64,000 bases of DNA from Klebsormidium nitens (taxonomy: Eukaryota; Streptophyta; Klebsormidiophyceae; Klebsormidiales; Klebsormidiaceae): the NCBI GenBank assembly GCA_000708835.1, contig DF237247.1, forward strand, positions 1 through 64,000. The letters run 5' to 3'. The position numbers and the translations under genes were made by a program. The notes under the pieces were generated by a model, which was not told the origin of the DNA, did no database searches, and saw nothing but the letters and a program-made list of their open reading frames with translations. Positions 8,460-15,132 of this stretch are shown here, piece by piece. The stretch's first letter is position 1; the number at the start of each line of letters is the position of its first letter.

Positions 8460-8795
8460 CTAGAGACCCTCGCCGGTGGGAGCCTCGGGCATCTCGTGCA
8501 TCCCGGGCGCGTGGGGCAACTGCTGGAGCATCGGGGGCATCTGCATCATATGCGGGGGAAACATGGGGGGTGCATGGCTGTTTGACAGCAGAAGCATGGC
8601 AGACACCGTGACGAGGTAGGCCAGTAAAGCACAGACTGCCACCTTCATGGACCTCTCCAGGTTCTTCGCCTTGCGCTCTGCGGACGATTCACTTACCGCT
8701 GACGTGAGGCCCTTGTAGGAATACCAGGCCACCAGGACGCATACCATAAGAGTCACGAGAGCAATGATGTGCACGATATTCAACCAGGGAGTCAT
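8460..8795 (-). CDS. Two-helix membrane protein with Met/Pro-rich tail, virus block
   Basis: The likely start is the ATG at 8795 (MTPWLNIVHIIALV), giving 111 residues. An in-frame ATG at 8900 exists but would overlap the divergent gene at 8875. Hydrophobic helices lie at about residues 7-27 and 50-72, separated by a charged loop (ESSAERKAKNLERSMK). The C-terminal 40 residues are Pro/Met-rich (PPMFPPHMMQMPPMLQQLP). This suggests a hairpin membrane protein with an exposed flexible tail, compatible with a virion membrane protein. No family is recognised. Confidence 0.55.
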   Translation of the reverse strand: MTPWLNIVHIIALVTLMVCVLVAWYSYKGLTSAVSESSAERKAKNLERSMKVAVCALLAYLVTVSAMLLLSNSHAPPMFPPHMMQMPPMLQQLPHAPGMHEMPEAPTGEGL

Positions 8796-8874
8796 ATTAC
8801 GAGGCGGTGTTAGTAACCCCAGATATTTATTCGTCCATTTAGGGCGTGTTCGTGCGTTTGATGGGCTCTGAAAG
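8796..8874. promoter_or_regulatory. AT-rich divergent promoter region
   Basis: This is a 79-bp region between the divergent ATGs at 8795 and 8875. It contains AGATATTTATTCG, the most AT-rich stretch nearby, and a short TTAGGGCG. A promoter role is inferred from layout. Confidence 0.35.
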
Positions 8875-9285
8875 ATGGACAACACGGACGAAGCGCTCAT
8901 CGGTTACCTATACGCTGCCAAGGCTCCGGACGCCAGCATCCTCAAGATTGGAAAGACCCGAAACGACCCGGGCACCTACGTGGCCAGGCGGTATGCCTAC
9001 TATCTGGAGATGACCAACCTTCTGAGGGTCTTCAACGTGGACATGGCAGAGAAGGTCGTCCATCATCGCCTCAAGCACATGCGAGCGGACCGAGGGGGTG
9101 GCAACGAGGTGTTCCATGACATGGACTGGAGGGAGGTCCAGCAGGAGTTTGAGTTTGCTGCCTGTCTCTGTAGGGACGACGCCCTCTTGAACGACTACTG
9201 CGATTCCAATAATATCCAGCAACTGAGTCGGGGCATGTCCCGAATGAACCCCCGCTACGAGAGAGTCGGTTACCTAGACGACTGA
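8875..9285 (+). CDS. T5orf172/MUG113 GIY-YIG-like protein
   Basis: The product has 136 residues, with the ATG preceded by an A-rich context. The N-terminal core reads GYLYAA...ILKIGKT with RR..Y after it, then MAEKVVHHRLKHMR and EVFHD. That is the block order of the T5orf172 (MUG113) branch of the GIY-YIG nuclease superfamily: an aromatic-rich strand, KIGxT, an Arg-containing helix, a conserved Glu/His helix, and E.F. Such proteins are widespread in giant viruses and phages, and many are not proven nucleases. The 136-residue length suits a stand-alone domain. The C-terminus (SRMNPRYERVGYLDD) is acidic and without features. It is divergent from the membrane protein at 8460-8795. Confidence 0.7.
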   Translation: MDNTDEALIGYLYAAKAPDASILKIGKTRNDPGTYVARRYAYYLEMTNLLRVFNVDMAEKVVHHRLKHMRADRGGGNEVFHDMDWREVQQEFEFAACLCRDDALLNDYCDSNNIQQLSRGMSRMNPRYERVGYLDD

Positions 9286-9363
9286 AGCTGCCGGAAACGG
9301 CCAATTCCGGAAACGAGCTCTTTAAAAGGTCAAATTTTGACGACTTGACTTTCTAAAGACAAC

Positions 9364-10065
9364 ATGGCGCCTTCTGCCAAACGCGGCCCTCGCATGCTCA
9401 AGTCCTTCTCCATGCTGCCCGATGATGCACAGGTGGAGATCATGAGGAGGGTGCGGAATCCGCGGGACATGAGCAACCTCCTGGTGGCTCTCTGCTATCC
9501 TGGAAACATCAAGTCGTTCGTCTCGCAGACGGAATCCTTCGACCTCGCCTTACGTTTCATCAACAAGGCAAGGTGCCCTGAGCAGTCCAGACTGCTTTCA
9601 AACGTCTGCATACTATTCTGTCACCCATATGGCCTCGACGATCGGTGTCGGGATATTCTCAACTTCTCTTCGTCCTCCCGAGTCTACTTCAATAGGAAGA
9701 TGGTGAGCCTCAATAGTAGATACAGCTCGCACGCGGAGGTCCTGAGATATGCATTGGAAACGAGGAGCCTGCATGATGTGAGGACGACGTGGACTCTCAG
9801 CGAGGTTGGGAGCGGTCAGCTGGGCTCCTTGTGCGATGTGCACAGGTTCCTGGAGCTGGGGAGGCATTGCGGGGAGTGGAAACACCTGGATAAGTCGATG
9901 AACACCCTACAGTCGGACGATTGGTTCAGAGCAGATAAGCTACCGGCATTGCCTCATCCTCTCGCCAGCAGAGGATGCCGTGGCATGACAGGAAGGCGTT
10001 CCACACACTCTCATCCAAATCCTCTTCGCCTGCCAGAGCGACTTTCAGAGCTCCCACGGTTTTAG
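9364..10065 (+). CDS. F-box-like protein, virus block
   Basis: This is a 233-codon frame starting at the ATG at 9364, preceded by CTCTTTAAAAGG, which may be a promoter element. Residues about 16-45 (MLPDDAQVEIMRRV...MSNLLVAL) match the F-box pattern (LPxxxxxxIxxxL). The rest is helix-rich and unrecognised. F-box proteins recruit substrates to SCF ubiquitin ligases, and giant viruses carry many short ones; here it would pair logically with the OTU-like protein, as inference. The last about 40 codons (from LPALPHPLASRG) are rich in Pro, Arg and Ser and lie antisense to the next gene, so the native C-terminus has probably been lost or shifted. Confidence 0.5.
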   Translation: MAPSAKRGPRMLKSFSMLPDDAQVEIMRRVRNPRDMSNLLVALCYPGNIKSFVSQTESFDLALRFINKARCPEQSRLLSNVCILFCHPYGLDDRCRDILNFSSSSRVYFNRKMVSLNSRYSSHAEVLRYALETRSLHDVRTTWTLSEVGSGQLGSLCDVHRFLELGRHCGEWKHLDKSMNTLQSDDWFRADKLPALPHPLASRGCRGMTGRRSTHSHPNPLRLPERLSELPRF

Positions 10066-10339
10066 GAAGTTTGCGGTCCGCTACACCGAACACATATCCA
10101 TGCACACTCTCCCGCAACGAGTCAAAGAACGCCGGTATCTGTTCGAAGTCAGGCATGCGAGGGAAGTTTGCAAGCGGCTGTGTCTTACGCCGAATCTCAA
10201 AGGGAGTGTTGTAGCCGGGTCCCACCCACCGCGCCGAGCCTAGTTCCTTGCCCTGTAGCAGCTTGTGGACAACCATCCTGGCGAGTGCATGTGACTTTTT
10301 GACCCTATTGTGCAGCTTCCACCTTAAGAGTGGGTGCAT
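9926..10339 (-). CDS. Uncharacterised 137-residue protein, virus block
   Basis: This is an ATG-initiated (10339) minus-strand frame of 137 codons. The product is mixed alpha/beta with a basic N-terminus (MHPLLRWKLHNRVKKSHALA) and an acidic central part (LAGEEDLDESVWNAFLSCHG). It overlaps the 3' end of the F-box-like gene on the other strand by 140 bp. No motif is recognised. Protein-like composition along its whole length favours this strand as the coding one in the overlap. Confidence 0.45.
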   Translation of the reverse strand: MHPLLRWKLHNRVKKSHALARMVVHKLLQGKELGSARWVGPGYNTPFEIRRKTQPLANFPRMPDFEQIPAFFDSLRESVHGYVFGVADRKLPKTVGALKVALAGEEDLDESVWNAFLSCHGILCWREDEAMPVAYLL

Positions 10340-11365
10340 CCTTTCCGCCCCGGAAACGCTCCATTTGACAGAAGCAGCTAGGGTTCTAGGGTTCTTTGGT
10401 TCGGACTTGAGTCTATGTTCGAGTACATGGTGTAAATTTGTTTTCCGTCCGTCCGTCCGCTCGTCCGTAGGGAATTAAATTTCACTTTTCGGCAACTTCG
10501 GTAACGGATTCTTCAAACATTTGACCAGACTAGCGTCCTCCTGGAAGGATTTGTAAAGCTAAAAACGAAGGACAGCTTCTCGGATTCTTGTCGAATCGAA
10601 TCCATCAAGCAGGTTCTGCCTGCAACGAGCACTCGATTCTGAATTTTTGGCGCGGCCCCCCGACCAGCTGTCCAAAGTCGACTATAATTGCAGGCACTGG
10701 TACTTTAGGCACCGCTCGGAGTGGAAGTTCCGTTCGTCCGAGCGGTACGGTACCAGCGCGGTGCAAGGGACCGGAATAGCCGACTTACAAAGACAGCTGG
10801 CCTGGGTCAAGGAGAAGACGCGAGTGCGCGCCGCAGGCAAAACTGCTTTTGGCGGAGGTTGAAGCGGCCGCCGGTTGAATACGGCCAAAGTTCGAGAAAG
10901 TTTCGAAGCGGGGCCAACGTGGCGCCGGGTGAATACGGCCGCTCTTGGGTCGTAACTTTGAAGCGGGCCAACGTGACGCCGGGTGAATACGGCCGCTCGT
11001 GAGGCATTTGTGCTAGAGCGAGCTGCAGCTGGCTTGCTGCGAACGACGCAATTGGCGCCGGGTGAATACGGCTGATTATTAGAAGACAAGCAGTATGTGG
11101 TCGACTGCATCGTGGCAGGCGAGTTGGGCTTCTGATGTGCGGTTAAGCAATAACGTGATTGCACCCGCTGGAGGGGATGCTGGTGGATCATGCGAGCCAA
11201 GTCCTGGGGAGAGCGGACGCTGGGAAGCGGACATCGGCTGGGCGGGAGCCGACTGGTGAGCGTTTCAGCATAGTAGGGAGAACGCTAGAAGTGTTTGGTC
11301 GTCGAGTCAACGTAGAGCGTTTGTTAAAATATCTATAGGGTGGGTTCGGGTGGGAACGAAAAAGA
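10340..11365. other. Gap inside the virus block, no gene supported
   Basis: No frame with protein-like composition was seen. It contains a short TCCG-rich run (10,444-10,468), the 54-bp repeats described separately, and GC-rich sequence leading to the PD-(D/E)XK-like gene. Confidence 0.4.
10865..11075. repeat. Degenerate 54-bp direct repeats with GGGTGAATACGGCC core
   Basis: The core GAATACGG occurs at 10,877, 10,931 and 10,985 (exact 54-bp spacing) and again at 11,064 (79 bp on). The flanking sequence (AAGCGGGGCCAACGTGGCGCC versus a close relative) is also shared between the first units. 54 bp equals 18 codons, and the minus strand reads a repeating PYSPG(V/A)TLA, so this may be the remnant of a repeat-coding gene. 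There are no regular spacers of the CRISPR type. Confidence 0.6.
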
Positions 11366-12911
11366 ATGGCGCCCGAGCGCCTTGTAAAAAAGCTCCTCCG
11401 AGTTCCAACAGGAAAGAAGGAAGGAGCTGTGCGTTTCGTCGAAGATGTGCTTCAATTACATCGAACCTTGACCGTCCGATGAATTCGTCTCGCGATGCGC
11501 CAATCAGTGCGCAGTCCACTAGCTGCCAACTTCTGTACAGGATTGTTCCAAGATGGCCCTCTCATCCTGCAAGGGTTCTCTATCTCCTGGTCTCTCTGTC
11601 AAGCGGTGCTCCAATGGCAGTCCTAGCATGTTCCAGGGTTCATCCTTCCGTGACCTGGGAAGCAACAGCATTGGGCTCCAAAAGACGGCCTTTCTGGCGC
11701 TTACTGGCAGCGCATGGACCCATGCTCCCACCAAATCAGGTCAGTGGTACTTCTTATCAGCATTTGTAGTCACTTTAAGTTCTTCTCTTGGCCTCATGTC
11801 ACCTTGATGCAGCAACCAGAAAAATACAACACTGTGGAGAATGGTGATTAGGTAGCAGGACCATATTTATGCAGAAACATGACGGAGGATTTTTAGGTTC
11901 TAGGGTCCTAATGAACTCTTCCTCTTGTCTGCAGCAAAGGTGCATCTCGAAAGGCGAACTGTAATTGTCAGAGCCATCAGTCTCTCCGAGGAAGGGGAGG
12001 AGCTCCTGAGGAGAGTGGGAGAGCTTATTGCTCCCTTGGCCGACAACCAGAAGCAGCAGCAGCGCACACTCGAGGAGCAACAGCGCACACTCGGGGGCCA
12101 GCAGCGTCTTCTCGGTGGTCTTGTGGAAGATGGGGCGCGCCAGCAGATTACCAAGATGCTGGGAGAAGACTATCAAAGGCCGCTTCTGGCCAGGTCCCTA
12201 CAGGATCTGGCTCTGCTGCTGCCCGAAGAAGCTGTGCACAAGAGCAGTCAATCCAAGCAAGTGCTGCTTGGGCCACTGGAGAAGGCAACCCTTGCCAGCA
12301 CATCTTTGGTTGAGGCAGGTGTACCGGCAAGATTATTGGGTAGTCTACAGGATGGAGCCGGTCAAGTTGGATGGTTCCGAGACGATGGCACCGTCAATGA
12401 TTCCATGCTAGGAAGGTTTATTGGCACCTGCCCTGACGCTGCGCTGAAACAAACGCTAGGGCGCCTGCGACGGGTTTTGAAGCTAGACAAGAAGGACGAT
12501 CGCATCCAGGAGCTACTCCAATGCGAGAGCGCTGGCATTCTGTGCCTGGTGGCTGCGGCGTTCCCAGAGGCATACTTGACAGGACGGCCTGGAGTAATGC
12601 CCAGCGATGAACTAGAAATAGACTGTCGGGGGCGGATCGACATTGCGCAGAACGGTGACTTTGCTTACATTGATGTTGGAGAAGTCAAGACGATGCTGGA
12701 CTATGCCACCTCGGTCCCGCAGTTAGGACTGCGTCTCGGGGCACTGAAGTGGTTCGTCTGCAACGCATGTGGTGCAAAAGTAGAGGGAGTCCGGTTAGTG
12801 GGACGGTTGTTTGTGTCTAAACATGGGACCAAGGAGGAATTTGCTGACGCCTCTCAGAGAGACAGAGCATCAGTGGAGTGGGGTTTCAGCTTATACTTGC
12901 ATAGAGTGTAA
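11366..12911 (+). CDS. PD-(D/E)XK-like nuclease-fold gene, probably three exons
   Basis: The best-supported part is the last exon (11,935-12,911), which follows a TCTGCAG acceptor and encodes about 325 residues. It has a coiled-coil with tandem QQRTL repeats (QQQRTLEEQQRTLGGQQ), a helical middle, then E-I-D (Asp codon at 12,621) followed about 19 residues later by V-G-E-V-K (Glu/Lys codons at 12,681-12,689). That spacing and order matches the PD-(D/E)XK nuclease core. Two upstream segments, 11,366 onward (MAPERLVKKLLRVPTGKKEG) and about 11,542-11,739 (after CTGTACAG, before GTCAGT), are likely exons, but the donor of the first is not resolved. Similar C-terminal domains occur in eukaryotic Crinkler-like and mobile-element proteins; that link is only a suggestion. 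It could be viral cargo or a host gene. Confidence 0.5.
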
Positions 12912-12941
12912 TGCACCGGGTGCCACAAGACAGCGAGAGCC

Positions 12942-13187
12942 ATGATGCAGTGGAGACACGGGACTTTCAAGCTCCTGGAACGAGCTCCCAGTCGCGGCGT
13001 GCGGGTGATGATTGTGCCGGAGGCGTACACGAGCAAGACCTGCGGAGCCTGCGGGTGGCTGCACCACAGTTTGGGAGGCGCGAAGGAGTTCAAGTGCAGA
13101 AGTTGTGGTGTAGATATAGACAGGGACCATAATGGTGCCCGCAACATATTCCTGAGAGCGATACGATCAGGAATAATCCCCGTATGA
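12942..13187 (+). pseudogene. C-terminal remnant of a TnpB/Fanzor-type nuclease
   Basis: This is an 81-residue frame (open from 12,912) with MMQWRHGTFKLLE, EAYTSKTCGACG, FKCRSCG and DRDHNGARNI. This is the characteristic end of TnpB/OrfB and of its eukaryotic relatives, the Fanzor proteins: a Cys4 zinc finger (C34, C37, C52, C55) inside the RuvC domain and the RuvC-III Asp in D-R-D-x-N-G-A-R-N. In intact members about 300-600 residues precede this, including the RuvC-I Asp and RuvC-II Glu; here a TAA lies just upstream (12,909-12,911), so the gene is truncated. Family proteins are RNA-guided DNA endonucleases carried by transposons and giant viruses. It overlaps the end of the PD-(D/E)XK-like gene by the stop codon only. 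Confidence 0.8.
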
Positions 13188-13323
13188 ACCTGGTGCGCCG
13201 GGGGATGGGTCAGAGAGATAGCTCCTAGTCTCAGAAAGATTGAGGGACTTGGCACCAGGCTAGAAGGAGAAATAGTACGGTGCACAGAGATTTGAGTAAC
13301 ATTGCTCATATTTCAACTATCGG

Positions 13324-13503
13324 CTATGATGTGGCATTCGTCAGCAAACCAAACACGACCGTCAATATACCACATAGCGGCCCAACATATGTCTTCCAGT
13401 CCTTCCACCTGTCAGCATTGAGTTTTGCAAAGCCACAATATACTGCCATGACCAAGCAGACAAGGGTCAGGATTGCAAATACGATATTGAGGTACGCTAT
13501 CAT
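13324..13503 (-). CDS. Two-helix 59-residue membrane protein, virus block
   Basis: The start is the ATG at 13,503; the longer frame from 13,545 uses TTG. Residues about 2-24 (IAYLNIVFAILTLVCLVMAVYCG) and about 40-56 (GPLCGILTVVFGLLT) are membrane helices joined by a charged loop (KLNADRWKDWK). Small hairpin membrane proteins like this are usual in giant-virus genomes. No family is named. Confidence 0.5.
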   Translation of the reverse strand: MIAYLNIVFAILTLVCLVMAVYCGFAKLNADRWKDWKTYVGPLCGILTVVFGLLTNATS

Positions 13504-13677
13504 TGTTAATGCATGGTGGAGATTATATTTCACAAACCGGCACAAGGGTTTTGGGGTTTTAGGTGATGATGATGTTCCTGTGCACTTCAGGCGGATCGGA
13601 TCGATGGCAGTTGCTCTGCTTCCAAAGCCCGGTATAAGAGAAATATGACATCTTACTGTATGCTTACATAACTTAGG

Positions 13678-14004
13678 TCAAGATGTCTCGAAGGCAATTT
13701 CGTCCAGTGCGCGGCGAACCGAGTCATTGATTGACCACATCCCCTCGTGGTCCCTGCAATTGTCGCAAATCGGCCTCGTAAAATACTGCTTCTGTGCGGG
13801 AGCGTCGCATAAGACGCACTTTGTCATACGCAGGTTTTGAAACAAGTTACCAATCTCCTCGAGAGCTGATAGAGAGTGACTTTTGTTAGTGCAGGAAGGT
13901 ATGGTGATGGTGGGGACGAGCATGCGGATTATGCTGTGCCGGAACATGCTTTTGAGATACTCCGAGAAAAAGTGCAGACCAAATCGTCCGAGGTTGTGAC
14001 GCAT
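13678..14004 (-). CDS. Small zinc-finger-like protein, virus block
   Basis: This is a 108-codon frame from the ATG at 14,004. The C-terminal half has CVLCDAPAQKQYFTRPICDNC, a CxxC...CxxC pair 13 residues apart that fits a zinc knuckle, followed by a helix (SVRRALDEIAFE). The N-terminal 45 residues are basic and hydrophobic and less protein-like, so translation may begin at the internal Met before CVLC. A regulatory or ubiquitin-ligase adaptor role would be typical for such a fold, but nothing shows it. Confidence 0.45.
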   Translation of the reverse strand: MRHNLGRFGLHFFSEYLKSMFRHSIIRMLVPTITIPSCTNKSHSLSALEEIGNLFQNLRMTKCVLCDAPAQKQYFTRPICDNCRDHEGMWSINDSVRRALDEIAFETS

Positions 14005-14091
14005 TCATGTTGGTAATGTCCCCAAGTTCGTGAAGCCATGGTCTACGATGTATGACCAAAACGTATGTGCCAAAAAACGTGATGTCTTTTA

Positions 14092-15132
14092 ATGTTGATC
14101 CGTGCTCCAAAAGTGAGAGTAATCTGTGATGGAAAGTTGATATCGACCCCTTGGATTGTGAATTTTCGTAACTGTATAATCAAGCTTGTAGAGATGGGTT
14201 TCTCTACATTCGGGAGGACCCACCTCGGGGGCAATACGACCATTGCGGGGAATTTCAGCGTTCTGTCCGGCACAGTCTCGTTCCCGTTGGCCTCCATCGA
14301 GCGGGTGATGATACGCGGCCTTGCTCCGATTGCCTGGTCAGGCAATGCGGCAGACCTGAGCGGGATTTTGAGCCTCTCTAACCTTCCAATTATTCCTGCA
14401 TCGCAGATCAGCGGCGTGTCACAGTTGGTGCCTGCCTCTGACGGCGCCGCAAGCGCTACCTCCCTCACAGTAACGGGACAGACGGTCCTGGGAGTCTTTA
14501 GCGCGACGACGAGCTCCCTGGGCGTCCTGTCGGCTGGTGCTTCTACTTTGGGAGCTCTGACTGCAGCTGCTACAAATATGAGTACGCTGACGGTCAGTGG
14601 AGCTAGTGTCCTTGGAGGATTGGCAGCTGGTGCTGTGAGCGCCACGTCCCTAGCCGTGTCAGGAGCCACGACCCTCGGCAGCCTCTCAATGACCGCTTTG
14701 ACTGTCTCAGGGCCCACGACTTTGGGCACAGCCGTCGTGACCACGCTGACTGCAACGACAAGCGCCCTGGGCGTCCTGTCGGCTGGTGCTTCTACTTTGG
14801 GAGCTCTGACTGCAGCTGCTACAAATATGAGTACGCTGACGGTCAGCGGAGCTAGTGTCCTTGGAGGATTGACAGCCGGTGCCGTGAGCGCCACTTCCCT
14901 AGCCGTGTCAGGAGCCACGACCCTCGGCAGCCTCTCGATGACTGCGCTAACTGTGTCTGGCCAAACGACGCTGGGTGACGCGGTCCTGACTTCGCTGCAT
15001 GCGACGACGAGCTCCCTGGGCGTCCTGGCGGCTGGTGCTTCTACTTTGGGAGCTCTGACTGCAGCTGCTACAAATGTGAGTACTCTGACTGTCAGCGGAG
15101 CCAGCGTCCTCGGCGGTTTGGCAGCCGGCTGA
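14092..15132 (+). CDS. Fibre-like repeat protein, truncated at the block edge
   Basis: The frame has 346 codons. The first about 125 residues lead into a region made of Ser/Thr/Gly/Ala/Leu/Val repeats of the form LTVSGATTLGSLSMTALTVSG, typical of trimeric beta-helix fibre or tail proteins in large viruses and phages. Such proteins usually end in a receptor-binding or self-cleaving chaperone domain, which is missing: the frame stops (TGA) within a repeat at the point where the DNA stops matching earlier repeat units. A second possible start is the internal Met before GFSTFGR. I read it as 3'-truncated by the integration breakpoint or a later deletion. The antisense frame at about 14,043-14,918 is a shadow. 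Confidence 0.65.
   Translation: MLIRAPKVRVICDGKLISTPWIVNFRNCIIKLVEMGFSTFGRTHLGGNTTIAGNFSVLSGTVSFPLASIERVMIRGLAPIAWSGNAADLSGILSLSNLPIIPASQISGVSQLVPASDGAASATSLTVTGQTVLGVFSATTSSLGVLSAGASTLGALTAAATNMSTLTVSGASVLGGLAAGAVSATSLAVSGATTLGSLSMTALTVSGPTTLGTAVVTTLTATTSALGVLSAGASTLGALTAAATNMSTLTVSGASVLGGLTAGAVSATSLAVSGATTLGSLSMTALTVSGQTTLGDAVLTSLHATTSSLGVLAAGASTLGALTAAATNVSTLTVSGASVLGGLAAG
14522..15132 (+). repeat. 249-bp tandem repeat, about 2.5 copies, inside fibre gene
   Basis: The sequence GCGTCCTGTCGGCTGGTGC recurs at 14,522, 14,771 and (one change) 15,020, exactly 249 bp (83 codons) apart, with near-identity along the unit. The third copy ends at about 15,130, within GGCAGCCGGCTGA. The low divergence suggests recent duplication or gene conversion. 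Confidence 0.85.

Noticed and set aside
10865-11075. Possible CRISPR-like array
   Set aside because: Only three to four degenerate units, no constant repeat with unique equal spacers, and the setting is eukaryotic or viral.
12854-13309. Minus-strand frame opposite the Fanzor remnant
   Set aside because: No recognisable features and fully antisense to a clear zinc-finger/RuvC-III motif.
14043-14918. Long minus-strand frame opposite the fibre-like gene
   Set aside because: It is the antisense of the Ser/Thr/Ala repeats; its Val/Pro/Arg-rich sequence is a codon shadow.
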